Source: Saccharum officinarum (taxonomy: Eukaryota > Streptophyta > Magnoliopsida > Poales > Poaceae). Taken from it: a DNA stretch of 64,000 bases. Shown piece after piece: positions 11,391 to 21,531 of the stretch. The stretch's first letter is position 1; each line of letters begins with the position of its first letter. Below the pieces are notes generated by a model. It had not been told where the DNA came from. It made no database searches and saw only the letters and a list, made by a program, of their open reading frames with translations. The stretch is from positions 12,798,346-12,862,345 of the forward strand of contig CM036215.1 of assembly GCA_020631735.1 (NCBI GenBank), read 5' to 3'. The position numbers and the translations under genes were made by a program.

Positions 11391-11978
11391 GTGTGTCAAT
11401 TCTTGCATGCACCAACAACAATTCACTGGAGTGTTGTGAAATGTATATTGCGATATGTGCATGGAACACTGAAGCTTGGTTTCAGTATAAGACGGTCAAA
11501 GTCTACATTGGTGAGTGCATTTTCTGATGCAGATTGGGCCAGGTGTGTAGATGACCGTCGATCTACAGGTGGCTTCACTGTCGTTTTGGGATCAAACTTG
11601 ATCTCATGGAGTGCTTGAAAGCAAGCTACGGTGTCATGATCCAGTACCGAAGCTGAGTATAAAGCCTTGGCTGATGCAACAGCTGAAATGATGTGGGTTC
11701 AGAAACTATTGGCAGAGCTACGAATCTCACATCCACCAACAGCACGACTTTGGTGCGATAATATCAGTGCAACATATCTAACAGCTAATCCGGTCTTCCA
11801 TGCCAGGACTAAGCAAATAGAGATTGATTTTCACTTCGTTTGTGAAAGGGTGGCTCAGAAACTTCTAGATGTTCGATTCATTCATTCCGGTGATCAATTT
11901 GCAGATGGTTTTACCAAACCTATTAATGTGTCAAAGTTGGTTCAGTTTTGGAGCAATCTCAACCTAGTGTCCGGCTAA
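11391..11978 (+). pseudogene. copia-1 pol, last part (RNase H)
   Basis: Resumes after the solo LTR with [13 protein letters not shown], then the RNase H domain: [18 protein letters not shown], a run ending LISWSA followed by a stop at 11618 where the family continues with Lys, then [29 protein letters not shown] and [14 protein letters not shown]. The chain ends at [12 protein letters not shown] and a TAA just before the purine tract and 3' LTR. Residues D, E and D of the active site are recognisable. Confidence 0.88.
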
Positions 11979-11991
11979 GATTGAGGGGGAG

Positions 11992-12183
11992 TGTTAGAGA
12001 TAGAGTTAGTTCAAGGCCATGCGCCCAGCCATTACTTGGCATGTAATCCAAGTAGATAGTTTGTTGTAGCTTATCTGATGTAATCTTGATCTATTGTACA
12101 AGCTACGCCATGGGGCATATTCCTGGCCTATTTAAAACGGAACTGAGAGCCTAGGAAGGCATCTCGTTCTCCCAACTTTCACA
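11992..12183 (+). repeat. copia-1 3' LTR
   Basis: 192 bases, TGTTAGAGAT to TTTCACA, preceded by the purine tract at 11981-11991. It differs from the 5' LTR by scattered substitutions and an indel, which fits the decayed state of the coding region. Confidence 0.9.
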
Positions 12184-12476
12184 TTTTGGACACTAATTAG
12201 GAGTATTGGGCATAGACTAATTATAAAACTAATTGCACAGATGGAGGCTAATTTGTGAGACGAATCTATTAAGCCTAATTAATCCATGATTTGACAATGT
12301 GGTGCTACAGTGAACATGTGCTAATCATGGATTAATTAGATTTAATAGATTCATGTCACTAATTAGTCTACTCCTGTGCAATTAGTTTATAATTAGCTCA
12401 TGTTTAATCCTCCTAGTTAGCATCCGAACGTCTTATGTGACACGGACTAAACTTTAGCTCCGGGATCCAAACACCG
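12184..12476. mobile_element. Main body of hAT-type foldback MITE
   Basis: The two arms fold on each other. The left arm (GACTAATTATAAAACTAATT, then GAATCTATTAA, then TTAATCCATGATT) matches the complement of the right arm around a short loop near 12300. The right end reads GGGATCCAAACACCG (12462-12476). This is a common grass MITE class ending in CGGTGTTTGG. Its left tip is at 5102-5110. Confidence 0.75.
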
Positions 12477-12487
12477 TAGAAGAAGAC

Positions 12488-12754
12488 TTAACTCTTTGGT
12501 GATTTTTCTCTGCGCGCAAGCTTGCTGGTGCGAACAGTAGAGGGGGAAGGAGCCTTACGGTGTGCAGCCAGGGCTAGGGACATTTGAAACCTTTTTCTAG
12601 GACCTACTGTCTTGTGTGAGTGGTGTTGTACACTTGGGTACACTTTCCTCTTCTTGAAATGGCTCACAACTCTCCTGCGCGTTTCGGGAGAAGAAATAAA
12701 CTGGCTATCTTCAAGCAAGGTTGACAATACTGACAGATACTTGTTTAAGCCCAT
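12488..12754 (-). CDS. Hypothetical 88-residue open frame, possibly a terminal exon
   Basis: On the minus strand the sequence GCTCTTAG precedes ATGGGCTTAAAC, so a splice acceptor is possible. The frame runs basic and Ser-rich (RRRVVSHFKKRKVYPS, RTSKLARREKSPKS) to a TAA at 12488. A 131-base GT...AG intron could join it to the COG0212-like exon at 12888, but that join puts a different frame in phase and meets a stop soon after. I do not recognise the protein. It may be a chance open frame. Confidence 0.25.
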   Translation of the reverse strand: MGLNKYLSVLSTLLEDSQFISSPETRRRVVSHFKKRKVYPSVQHHSHKTVGPRKRFQMSLALAAHRKAPSPSTVRTSKLARREKSPKS

Positions 12755-12887
12755 CTAAGAGCCAGATGACAGTTTTAATTCTTTGTGCTGAGAAAGTTTA
12801 TGCACATGCTAATATGCTACTGCCACAAAGAACACATAGACATGATTAGGCTATCATAGGTTGTAGCAGTCATAGTAGGTTACTTAC

Positions 12888-12978
12888 CTGACAGTGTTAA
12901 GAACCGAACTTGCTTCTGAGGTGAGTCAGGATTGACCTTTACACATTGGGAATTCTGAAATACGCCAAGCCTCCCCAA
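12888..12978 (-). pseudogene. Exon of 5-formyltetrahydrofolate cyclo-ligase-like (COG0212) gene, copy 2
   Basis: A 91-base exon on the minus strand: acceptor CACCAG, donor CAG/GTAAGT. It reads [12 protein letters not shown] followed by [17 protein letters not shown], a segment I associate with plant chloroplast-type COG0212 proteins related to 5-formyltetrahydrofolate cyclo-ligase. The exon at 20819-20878 ends AAADA on a whole codon, and this exon continues with L in the matching phase, so the two are consecutive exons of one gene about 7.8 kb apart. The intron between them now contains a LINE fragment and copia-2. The next exon, expected after 12887, was not found, so the gene is incomplete or broken here. 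Confidence 0.62.
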
Positions 12979-13090
12979 CTGGTGACATTTGAAACATTGT
13001 AAGTGTTAATGATGAGCCCATAAATCAGTTACGAAGCAACATGAATAGAACCAAGAGTTGTATGTATACAAATCATGTAATGAATGAATG

Positions 13091-13408
13091 CCAGAAGGAT
13101 TGAAGAAGTCTGAAGAAAAAATGTTGGGGTGACAATCAGTTTGCGCTTGTGGAACTGTGCATTGAAACCTGTTATTTTCTGGGTCTCGCCTCTGAACTTC
13201 TGTTTTGAGGTAGCATGTTTGTTGCTACTTTGTATCAGGCTTCTTCGCCTTGCTTTTGAGCACAAGTTGGTAGGCTTGTTTAGTGGTATGTTCCAGCGGT
13301 CTTTTCTTAGATGTCTGTTCTCTTTCTGGTTATGTCTGTCAGTCCGTTCAAAACTCTGTATTTCCATTTTAAGTAATGGAAATGGGGTAAACCCTCGGTT
13401 CGAAAAAA
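13091..13408 (+). mobile_element. 5'-truncated LINE (L1-type) 3' end
   Basis: A 318-base segment ends in a short A tail (CGGTTCGAAAAAA). It is flanked by a perfect 16-base target duplication ATGTAATGAATGAATG (13075-13090 and 13409-13424). The 3' end (TAATGGAAATGGGGTAAACC) resembles the 3' ends of grass L1-type LINEs. A variable-length target duplication plus an A tail is the signature of target-primed reverse transcription. No coding sequence remains. Confidence 0.82.
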
Positions 13409-13424
13409 ATGTAATGAATGAATG

Positions 13425-13688
13425 ATCAATAAGTGCAGCACATGCAATAGCTTAATCACACAATTATAATCTCTTGGCTCTTGCTCCTACAGATGATAAC
13501 AGAGCAATTTTTTGAGCCCTCGATTTGAATCAGAGAAACCAAAACATTTTAGGTGCCTGATCTAATTACATCGCATTACATATATTATTAAAAACAAAGC
13601 AACGGCTTGGTCAAATGCACTTCAGGGTTCACATCACGTTCTAACGAAACACAATTTGCAATGACAAAATTTCGCATAAGGTTACCAC
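13425..13688. other. Host intronic flank of copia-2
   Basis: AT-rich sequence without coding signal between the LINE and copia-2. By position it is intron of the COG0212-like gene, continuing at 20664 after removal of copia-2. Confidence 0.55.
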
Positions 13689-14211
13689 TGTTGGGTTTTG
13701 ATCTCCCACCATTAGGCCCAACGGCCTTTTGGGCATTGCTTCTCGCGCCCTGATCGGGGGCGCCCAACCCTACATGGTTGGTGGGCCCCCGTCACACTGC
13801 GCTATATATAGAGGTGGGGGCCGGCTGGCTCTAGATACGAGGTTCACCTGAGCCGCCACTCCCCACCGATATTCCCGATCCCGATCTGAGAAGGGGCGCA
13901 GCCAGTGACGGGAAGCCGCCACCGTCTTCACTGCGCCACCATCGTCACTGCGTCGACTCTCATCTCCACCGACCGTCGCTGCCGGCGCGTAGATGGCACC
14001 GGCGAACGACTCCAACACCGGCGCCTCCTCCGGATCTGCTACACCTGCGGCTACTGATGGTTTGCAATTTCTACCCTTTCCTTTTCCTCTCTCGTACTCG
14101 CAGTAGTAGTTGTATTAGGTCTTATGCATATACTGTGAACCACTGTTTTGGTTGTTTCCTATGATGAACTTGTACCTGATCTAACTAACTGATGAACTAT
14201 GAAATCTAACA
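13689..14211 (+). repeat. copia-2 5' LTR
   Basis: TGTTGGGTTTTGATC to AAATCTAACA, 523 bases. A TATATATA run at 13803-13810 is the likely core promoter. The downstream part is rich in CCGCCACCG-type sequence. Confidence 0.95.
13803..13810 (+). promoter_or_regulatory. Likely TATA box of copia-2
   Basis: CTATATATAGAGG, about 115 bases into the LTR. The identical run recurs in the 3' LTR. No transcript data are available. Confidence 0.6.
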
Positions 14212-15694
14212 ATGGTACCGGAGCCATGTTCATGAACGAAGAACCCTAGATCGGGTAGACCGATTCTAAATCGGGAAGAAAACAAATGAATCCACAGTTT
14301 TAGATCAAGAACAAAAGAACCAAACCCTAACAGTCAAGAACAAATAGGGTTGAAACCCTAAACCTAGAAGAGAATCGGCTTTCGCCGCCGGCCGTGTCCA
14401 TGGCCGTTGTGCGGGTGCGCGCGCACACGGGCTCGAGAGCACCGCCCGCGAGACCGCTCGACGGCGGCGCGCTCAGCCTTGGGCGAGCGCGCACGCCGGC
14501 GAAGGGGCCCGCGGCGGCGCTACCACCACCTCCTCCTCCGGTCACAAGAAATCGCCGGCGGCGGATGCTGCTGGGCATAGAAACGGAGGAGAGGGAAAAG
14601 GTTGAGGAAAAAGAAGCAAGAAGAAACGAAGAAAGAAGAACCCCGGCCGCCACCTACCGAGCCGTCCCTAGCCGGTGGCCGCCGGCGGCCGCCAGCCGCC
14701 ATGGAGCGCTGGTCCGGCTGCGGCTGAGAGGAAAGAAAGAATGGGGAGAAAAGAAGGCCGGTGGCCATGCGGGAAGAGAAGGAGAGGAGAAACCGCCAGG
14801 ACTTGCTCCGGCGAGCTGCTCTAGGCGGGCGGCCACCGCCTGACCTGCTCACGGCGGTGAGAAAGAAATGGTTAGGGTTAGGGCTACCGACGGCTTCAAG
14901 GGGTTTTGTCATTGCGACTTTCGCTCGTGGCCGTCGGATGATGATGAATGGTTGGGATCAGCCGGCGCCGATGTGGGCTCAAATCGGCCCAGGCGGGCGC
15001 GCGACTCAGGAAGGAATCCCGGCCCAGGCCCAGGTTGCGGCCTGGGCGCGGGGGCGAGCGGCCTGCTGGGCCAAGCGCTGCTGGCCGAACGGGCCGGCCC
15101 GCGGGCCGAGCGCGGCGCTGGGAGCTACTGGCAGGCCAAGCGCCTTTGGCCAGGCAGCGCGCCAGGCTGGCTGGGCCGCGCGTGTAAGAAGGGCCTTCGG
15201 GCCAAAATATGAAGAAAATGAAATTTCGTTTTATTTTTTTTTTCCAGAAGCAATACTTGTGACATGTTTTCGATGAATATTTGAATGAATTTGAATAGAA
15301 TTTTGATATGAACTTTCGTGCAATATTGTCCAACGACATTTTGCTCAGAAAATAATGAATTTTTTTTAGTGCTTCTGGAAAATAACATTATGAGAATTTT
15401 ATTGTTTCCGCTGCGTACTTGATATAGTTATTTTCATTATCAAATTCGAACTAACGGGAGAATTTGGTTTTGAAAAATGAATAATAATTGAAGATGAATT
15501 GTAGTATTGTTATTTTCTGACCAACGTTGTTAATAACAATATTATAATTTTGATTCATGAAAATTGTGCATTAATTTTATTTCTGCCCAATGGTGATGTA
15601 AAATTATTGCATAGATGAATTATATGTTTCAATTTGACCAACGTTGAGTTAAAGCATATAATTTCGTATATAAATATTTCTCACTTACTCTGAT
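14212..15694 (+). other. copia-2 untranslated leader, unusually long and GC-rich
   Basis: About 1.48 kb separates the LTR from the gag start. 14340-15200 is strongly GC-rich (for example GCGGGTGCGCGCGCACAC and GGGCCGAGCGCGGCGC) with several overlapping short open frames on both strands, then it turns AT-rich from 15210. No known domain is visible in the short frames. It may hold the packaging signal, captured host sequence, or both. Confidence 0.7.
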
Positions 15695-18600
15695 ATGGTT
15701 TCAGGAGGCAAATGCATTGTGAACGTCTCGAACATCCCGACACTCAACGGGACAAATTACCGTGTGTGGCGGGAGAAATATGAACTAGAACTTGCATTGG
15801 GAGAGGTCGATTATGCCATCATCTCACCGTGTCCCACTGAACCTGTGGATCCGGTGAGAGAAGACAATGAATCTGACGCTGATTTCACTGCTCGAAAGCG
15901 TGATCATGCTGAGATAAGAATGAAATATGATCTTGAACACAGGCAATGGACCCTCTCTAACCGCAAGTGCTTATTGGTAGCTAAGGCCACCATAGAAGAA
16001 CAGATAAGGGGCTCAATCCCTGAATGTGCTACTGCCACAGAATATCTTGATAAAATCAAGAGTCAGTTTACTGGGTCTACCAAGGCCACAGCAAGTTCAC
16101 TGATAAAGAAACTTGTGAATGAAAAATATACTGGTGGTAGCATCAGAGAGCACATTTTGAAGATGAACACCACGGCATCTAAGCTGAAAGAAATGAATTT
16201 GAAGGAAGATGATTTCCTGATTCATTTGATTTTTGCTTCCTTGCCAAAAGAATATGATACTTTCATTGTGAACTATAATATGCAGCATGAAAGATGGGGC
16301 ATAGAAAGACTTATCTCAATGTGTGCTCAAGAAGAGGAGAGGATAAAATCCTCACAGAGTGAGTCCGCTCATTTTATGAAGGATAACAAAAGAAAGAACT
16401 TTAATGGCAAGAACTTTAAACCACAAGGGAAACCCAAGTGGGATAAGGCCTCTTCCTCAAATTCACAGGGAAAGAAACCCCAAGAATCTGAAAATCAGCA
16501 GAACAACTCCTATGGTGGAGCTGAGAAAGATCAATGCAAGCACTGCTTTAAGAAGGGACACTACAAGAGAGACTGTCCAGACTTCCTGAAATCTCTACTG
16601 AAAAGAGGTGATGAATTTATTACATTTGTAGATGAATCCCTGTATTTATGTTATGCAAAATCCACTTGGTGGGTTGATTCAGGAGCAACTACTCATGTTG
16701 CAAATTCCTTACAGGGGTTAAGTGGGACGAGAACCTTGCAAAGAGGAGAAAGAACGATTAAAGTTGCAAATGGAGTGCAAGCCAATGTTGAAGCTATTGG
16801 AGATTTATTTTTAGAATTGAATAATGGCTTTGTACTTAGACTTAAAGAAGTACTTTATGTTCCCTCTTTGCGTAGAAATTTAATAAGTGTTTCGAAACTT
16901 GATGATGAAGGAATTGATTGCCATTTTGGTAATGATAAATGTAAGATACTTGTTAATAATGAATGTGTTGGTCTTGCCTTCCGACAAGACAAGCTTTATT
17001 TATTATCTCTTGATGAAAATACGAACAATGTATGCGATGAGAATATGAATGATTCCACATCTGCGAATGTAACTAAGAAGCGGAAGCGAATTGATGATGC
17101 CTCTTCGAAATTATGGCACTGTCGTTTGGGCCATATTTCGAGGGGGAGAATGGAACGGCTAATTAAAGAATCAATTCTTCCACACTTAGAATTTTCAGAT
17201 TTAGAACAATGCGTTGATTGCATCAAAGGAAAGTATGTCAAGAAAATTAAGAAAAATGCCAAACGAAGCACAGGAACTTTAGAAATAATCCACACTGATA
17301 TATGTGGTCCATTTCCTGTGAAAAGCGTGGATGGTTATGATTCGTTTATAACATTCACAGACGACTATTCTCGTTATGGCTATATTTATCCAATTAAAGA
17401 AAGATCGAAAGCATTGGATAAATTCAAAATATTTAAAGCTGAGGTTGAAAATCAGCATGATAAGAAAATAAAGATAGTACGATCAGACCGAGGTGGAGAG
17501 TACTATGGGCGACATACCCCATATGGCCAAATTCCTGGACCGTTTGCAAAGTTTCTACAGGAAAATGGCATAGTCGCTCAGTACTCCACACCGGGGGAGC
17601 CTCAGCAGAATGGAGTGGCTAAAAGACGTAACCGTACCTTAATGGATATGGTAAGAAGCATGATAAGTTACTCCACTTTACCGATTAGTTTATGGATGGA
17701 GGCACTGAAAACCGCCATTCACATACTTAATCGGGTACCAAGCAAATCGGTGCCTAAAACACCGTATGAATTATGGACAGGAAGGGAACCCTCACTTAAC
17801 CATTTGCGTGTGTGGGGCTGTCCAGCTGAGGCAAAAGTGTTTAACCCAAACATAGGAAAGTTAGACTCCAAGACAGTCAGCTGCCATTTTATTGGCTATC
17901 CAGAAAGGTCGAAAGGATATCGATTTTATTGTCCTGACAGACATACGAAGATTGTAGAAACAAGACACGCTGTGTTCTTGGAGGATAACATGATCAGGGG
18001 GAGCATGGTAGCACGAGAAATAAGCCTGCAGGAGAAACGGGTACATGTACCCACTCCGATGGTTGAAGAACCATTCTTTACGCTACCTGTTGCTGTTGAG
18101 CCGACAGTGCAGGACACTGTAGAGCCAACACCTGTTGCAAGTTCTCCCGTGGCGATAATAAATAAACATGAGGAACCTGTCCTTGAGGAGGCTGTCCTTG
18201 AGGACCCCATAGAACCAAACGTCGCACATGAGGAAGAACAACAACAGCCCAATGTGGAACAAGTGCCAGAGGCCCCTAGAAGGTCTCAAAGAACAAGAAG
18301 GTCAGCTATTTCTAATGACTATGAAGTTTATGAAACAAAAGAATTTCAGATGGGGGATGATCCCACCTCATTTGAAGAAGCCATGAGAAGCGACCACTCA
18401 TCAAAGTGGCTTAAGGCCATGGAAGATGAAATGAAATCAATGAGTACCAACAAAGTTTGGGACTTGGAAATTATTCCTAAAGGAGCCAAAACAGTATGTT
18501 GTAAATGGATCTACAAAACAAAATATGACTCCCAAGGGAACATAGAAAGATTTAAAGCGCGACTTGTGGCGAAAGGCTTTACGCAAAGAGAAGGGATTGA

Positions 18601-18769
18601 TTACAATGAGACATTTTCTCCAGTCTCATGTAAAGATTCCTTCAGAATTATAATGGCACTTGTGGCCCACTATGATTTGGAGTTACATCAAATGGATGTA
18701 AGAACGGCGTTCCTTAACGGGGTTTGGAAGAAAATGTTTATATGGCACAACCGAAAGGTTTTGTTGTAA
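15695..18769 (+). CDS. copia-2 gag-pol polyprotein (to the frameshift)
   Basis: A 1,024-residue frame with copia domain order. Gag UBN2-type domain is at about 1-230. A CCHC zinc knuckle ([14 protein letters not shown]) is at about 281-294. The aspartic protease motif VDSGATTHV is near 327. The GAG-pre-integrase arm ([18 protein letters not shown]) starts near 473. Integrase acidic residues lie in HTDICGPF (about 535), RSDRGGEY (about 598) and a third region ([13 protein letters not shown], near 638) where the usual Glu position reads Lys. A long Pro/Glu-rich linker follows, then reverse transcriptase from about 920 ([10 protein letters not shown]). The frame shifts near 18720 inside FLNG and runs out at 18769; the rest of reverse transcriptase is in the next frame. 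The ATG at 15695 is the first that opens the gag frame. One nucleotide change separates this from a continuous polyprotein. Confidence 0.93.
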   Translation: MVSGGKCIVNVSNIPTLNGTNYRVWREKYELELALGEVDYAIISPCPTEPVDPVREDNESDADFTARKRDHAEIRMKYDLEHRQWTLSNRKCLLVAKATIEEQIRGSIPECATATEYLDKIKSQFTGSTKATASSLIKKLVNEKYTGGSIREHILKMNTTASKLKEMNLKEDDFLIHLIFASLPKEYDTFIVNYNMQHERWGIERLISMCAQEEERIKSSQSESAHFMKDNKRKNFNGKNFKPQGKPKWDKASSSNSQGKKPQESENQQNNSYGGAEKDQCKHCFKKGHYKRDCPDFLKSLLKRGDEFITFVDESLYLCYAKSTWWVDSGATTHVANSLQGLSGTRTLQRGERTIKVANGVQANVEAIGDLFLELNNGFVLRLKEVLYVPSLRRNLISVSKLDDEGIDCHFGNDKCKILVNNECVGLAFRQDKLYLLSLDENTNNVCDENMNDSTSANVTKKRKRIDDASSKLWHCRLGHISRGRMERLIKESILPHLEFSDLEQCVDCIKGKYVKKIKKNAKRSTGTLEIIHTDICGPFPVKSVDGYDSFITFTDDYSRYGYIYPIKERSKALDKFKIFKAEVENQHDKKIKIVRSDRGGEYYGRHTPYGQIPGPFAKFLQENGIVAQYSTPGEPQQNGVAKRRNRTLMDMVRSMISYSTLPISLWMEALKTAIHILNRVPSKSVPKTPYELWTGREPSLNHLRVWGCPAEAKVFNPNIGKLDSKTVSCHFIGYPERSKGYRFYCPDRHTKIVETRHAVFLEDNMIRGSMVAREISLQEKRVHVPTPMVEEPFFTLPVAVEPTVQDTVEPTPVASSPVAIINKHEEPVLEEAVLEDPIEPNVAHEEEQQQPNVEQVPEAPRRSQRTRRSAISNDYEVYETKEFQMGDDPTSFEEAMRSDHSSKWLKAMEDEMKSMSTNKVWDLEIIPKGAKTVCCKWIYKTKYDSQGNIERFKARLVAKGFTQREGIDYNETFSPVSCKDSFRIIMALVAHYDLELHQMDVRTAFLNGVWKKMFIWHNRKVLL

Positions 18770-19923
18770 AAGGAAAAGAAAATATGGGATGTCGTCTAAA
18801 GAAATCAATCTACGGATTGAAACAAGCCTCAAGACAGTGGTATTTGAAATTTGATAGAACGATAAAAGGTTTTGGGTTTAAGGAAAATGTTGAGGACAAT
18901 TGCGTTTACGCAAAATTCAAGAATGGAAAGTATATATTCCTAATTCTGTATGTGGATGATATCCTGCTTGCTAGCAGTGATGTCAGTCTACTAATGGAAA
19001 CGAAGAAATTCTTGTCCTCAAACTTCGATATGAAAGATCTCGATGAGGCCTCGTTTGTTTTGGGAATAGAGATTCACCGAGATAGAAGAAAGGGGGTACT
19101 GGGACTGTCGCAAAAGGCATACATAGAAAAGGTTTTGAAGAAATTTAGTATGCATGCGTGCAGTTCTTCACCTGCTCCTATTGTCAAGGGCGATAGATAT
19201 GGGGAACATCAATGTCCCAAGAATGAATATGAGATTAACCGAATGAAAGCGGTACCGTATGCTTCAGCAGTTGGAAGTTTACAATATGCTCAAGTGTGTA
19301 CACGCCCTGACTTGGCTTTTGTCACCGGGTTACTTGGCAGATATCAAAAGAATCCAGGAATAGAACATTGGAAATTGGTGAAGAAAGTCCTGCGTTATTT
19401 GCAGGGTACGAAAGGCCTCATGCTAACGTATAGAAGATCTGATTCCCTGAAGATAGAGGGGTATTCAGATTCTGATTATGCGGGAGAAGAAAGAAAAACC
19501 ACGTCAGGATATATATTTACTCTCGCAGGAGGGGCTATATCGTGGAAAAGCTCCAAACAAACCGTAACTACATCCTCGACAATGTATGCCGAGTTTGTAG
19601 CATGCTATGAGGCAACGGGGCAGGTGAATTGGCTAAAGAAATTCATACCCGGATTAAAAGTGATTGATGATATAAATGAACCAATGAGGTTGTATTGTGA
19701 TAACAACCCAGCAGTACAATATGCTTACAACAATAGGTCAAGTGGTGCTGCCAAACACATTGACATAAAGTACTATGTTGTAAAAGATAAAGTTCGAGAT
19801 CATATTATAAATCTTGAGCATATAAGTACAGAGAAAATGCTCGCGGATCCGCTCACAAAGGGCTTACCACCCAACGTGTTCAGAGAACACGTAGCCGACA
19901 TGGGTTTAAGGGAAAGCCTATGA
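18724..19923 (+). CDS. copia-2 pol C-terminus (reverse transcriptase, RNase H)
   Basis: Continues the polyprotein in a new frame: [13 protein letters not shown], the catalytic [12 protein letters not shown] (near 18947), [13 protein letters not shown], then RNase H with [33 protein letters not shown] and [10 protein letters not shown], ending [10 protein letters not shown] and [11 protein letters not shown]. The stop is at 19921. This frame overlaps the upstream one by 46 bases. The motifs are intact, so loss of function, if any, comes only from the frameshift and the integrase change. Confidence 0.93.
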   Translation: MEENVYMAQPKGFVVKGKENMGCRLKKSIYGLKQASRQWYLKFDRTIKGFGFKENVEDNCVYAKFKNGKYIFLILYVDDILLASSDVSLLMETKKFLSSNFDMKDLDEASFVLGIEIHRDRRKGVLGLSQKAYIEKVLKKFSMHACSSSPAPIVKGDRYGEHQCPKNEYEINRMKAVPYASAVGSLQYAQVCTRPDLAFVTGLLGRYQKNPGIEHWKLVKKVLRYLQGTKGLMLTYRRSDSLKIEGYSDSDYAGEERKTTSGYIFTLAGGAISWKSSKQTVTTSSTMYAEFVACYEATGQVNWLKKFIPGLKVIDDINEPMRLYCDNNPAVQYAYNNRSSGAAKHIDIKYYVVKDKVRDHIINLEHISTEKMLADPLTKGLPPNVFREHVADMGLRESL

Positions 19924-20121
19924 TTCCCGAACATACGAAGGGCCCAGAAGAAACATCATTCCAAACAGAGAAATGTGTTGTGGCTGTTAGTCTAACGGCA
20001 CTAATTGCTGTGACGATGAAACAGTTCAATACACTAATCTGCGATGGAATAGGATAGAAACAAGAAAAATATGAATCAAAAGTTTGAGTATGAAATTAAA
20101 GAACGAAGAAAATGATGAGAG

Positions 20122-20135
20122 ATCAAGGGGGAGAA
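20122..20135 (+). other. copia-2 polypurine tract
   Basis: ATCAAGGGGGAGAA directly upstream of the 3' LTR; primes plus-strand DNA synthesis in LTR retrotransposons. Confidence 0.85.
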
Positions 20136-20658
20136 TGTTGGGTTTTGATCTCCCACCATTAGGCCCAACGGCCTTTTGGGCCTTGCTTCTCGCGCCCTGA
20201 TCGGGGGCGCCCAACCCTACATGGTTGGTGGGCCCCCGTCACACTGCGCTATATATAGAGGTGGGGGCCGGCTGGCTCTAGATACGAGGTTCACCTGAGC
20301 CGCCACTCCCCACCGATATTCCCGATCCCGATCTGAGAAGGGGCGCAGCCAGTGACGGGAAGCCGCCACCGTCTTCACTGCGCCACCATCGTCACTGCGT
20401 CGACTCTCATCTCCACCGACCGTCGCTGCCGGCGCGCAGATGGCACCGGTGAACGACTCCAACACCGGCGCCTCCTCCGGATCTGCTACACCTGCGGCTA
20501 CTGATGGTTTGCAATTTCTACCCTTTCCTTTTCCTCTCTCGTACTCGCAGTAGTAGTTGTATTAGGTCTTATGCATATACTGTGAACCACTGTTTTGGTT
20601 GTTTCCTATGATGAACTTGTACCCGATCTAACTAACTGATGAACTATGAAATCTAACA
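20136..20658 (+). repeat. copia-2 3' LTR
   Basis: Same length and ends as the 5' LTR. The four differences seen by eye are a/c in GGGC(A/C)TTGC, t/c in GCGCG(T/C)AGATG, c/t in ACCGG(C/T)GAACG and t/c in TACC(T/C)GATC. Confidence 0.95.
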
Positions 20659-20818
20659 ACCACTAATAACAGCCTAATTCAGCTCCGTCCTTCTGCTTCC
20701 AGGCAAACTTGCTACAGGCCTACAGCAAACTAGAGCCGAAGATTGAGGCCGCGTGGCTGGTGGGTGTAGGTGGGTGGGAGGATGCAAAATGGGCGGGCGA
20801 GAGGGCGAGCGCGCGTAC

Positions 20819-20878
20819 CGCGTCGGCGGCGGCGGGTGCGCCGTCGAAGTTGGGGATGCGGTGGTGGACGGGGCGCGG
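20819..20878 (-). pseudogene. Exon fragment of 5-formyltetrahydrofolate cyclo-ligase-like (COG0212) gene
   Basis: The minus strand reads PRPVHHRIPNFDGAPAAADA and then a GT donor at 20818-20817 (GCG/GTACGC). The VHHRIPNF...A..AA pattern is the family segment just upstream of the one encoded at 12888-12978, and the phases agree (both whole codons). Upstream of PRPV the similarity stops and no acceptor or start codon was recognised, so the 5' part is missing or on an exon I cannot see. The family is related to the enzyme that makes 5,10-methenyltetrahydrofolate, but the plant COG0212 branch is less well characterised. Confidence 0.6.
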
Positions 20879-21531
20879 GTTTCAAGTTTACACTTGTTTC
20901 TGAAACCATTTACTTCATTACTTGATCTATAAATCCGACCGGGGTTATTGTTGTTAGAATAGTTCAGAATGTATGTATAGTTTCAGGCCTGCTTGGTGTG
21001 GCTTCCGCACTTGCTTCAATGCCAGAGCAGGCGAAACCGCACAAAATGCCCTCGCATGGAAGAGCACTTCTGGCCACCAAATCACAAAGCCAGTGTCGTT
21101 TCCTCGTACGGATGCAGAGCCGCGTAAAATGGCTTCACCTGGAGGGCCCCAGCTCTAGCAGCGGAGGAGTGGGCGAAGAAGGGCCCTCCCAAACGCCCTC
21201 GCGTTGAGAAGCACTTCTAGCAGAGATTGAGCTCCATCAAAACTGCGGATTTTAATCCATGTCACTTGTAGTTCTCGGTGGGGTGCACATTGGAGCAAAT
21301 CGGGTACAAGTGCGTATACTGTCATCAAAACCCAATCCGACAAAGATGTATAAGTTCTCGGTGGGGTGCACATTGGAGCAAATCAGGTGACTTGTCACGT
21401 GTTTCATACCCTGGTCTGACAAAGGTGAAGGCAAAAGATGAAATTACTAGTGGCCTGCAGTGTGAGATTGTTAACTTTGTTTCTCATCGTAGTATATACT
21501 CCCTACCATCCTAAAAAATACACTTTTCCTT
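20879..21531. other. Unassigned sequence with an 83-bp tandem duplication
   Basis: No gene recognised. The word GTTCTCGGTGGGGTGCACAT and following bases (about 35 in all) occur at 21271 and again at 21354, an 83-base period. Short GC-rich frames near 21000-21200 lack similarity that I can name. Confidence 0.5.

Larger units (their letters stand above)
5111..12183 (+). mobile_element. copia-1: decayed Ty1/copia element, nested host of a solo LTR
   Basis: LTRs at 5111-5288 and 11992-12183 both start TGTTAGAGATAGAGTTAG and end CCAACTTTCACA. A primer-binding site (TGGTATCAGAGC) follows the 5' LTR and a purine tract (TTGAGGGGGAG) precedes the 3' LTR. The flanking bases GTTTG and TTTTG are an imperfect 5-bp target duplication. 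Protease, integrase, reverse transcriptase and RNase H occur in copia order. Stops and frameshifts are frequent, and a solo LTR at 9051-11385 interrupts the reverse transcriptase region. The element inserted into a MITE. Confidence 0.92.
13689..20658 (+). mobile_element. copia-2: young, nearly intact Ty1/copia element
   Basis: Two 523-base LTRs (13689-14211 and 20136-20658) differ at four positions by eye and have equal length. The 5-bp target duplication ACCAC is perfect (13684-13688 and 20659-20663). It has a primer site after the 5' LTR (TGGTACCGGAGCC, 14213), a long GC-rich leader, one gag-pol frame from 15695, and a purine tract before the 3' LTR (GATCAAGGGGGAGAA). One frameshift near 18720 is the only break I found. 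It lies in an intron of the COG0212-like gene, in the opposite orientation to that gene. Confidence 0.96.

Noticed and set aside
12488..12754. Joining the 88-residue frame to the COG0212-like exon as its next exon
   Set aside because: The required splice puts the downstream sequence in a frame that stops after about 15 codons and does not resemble the family.
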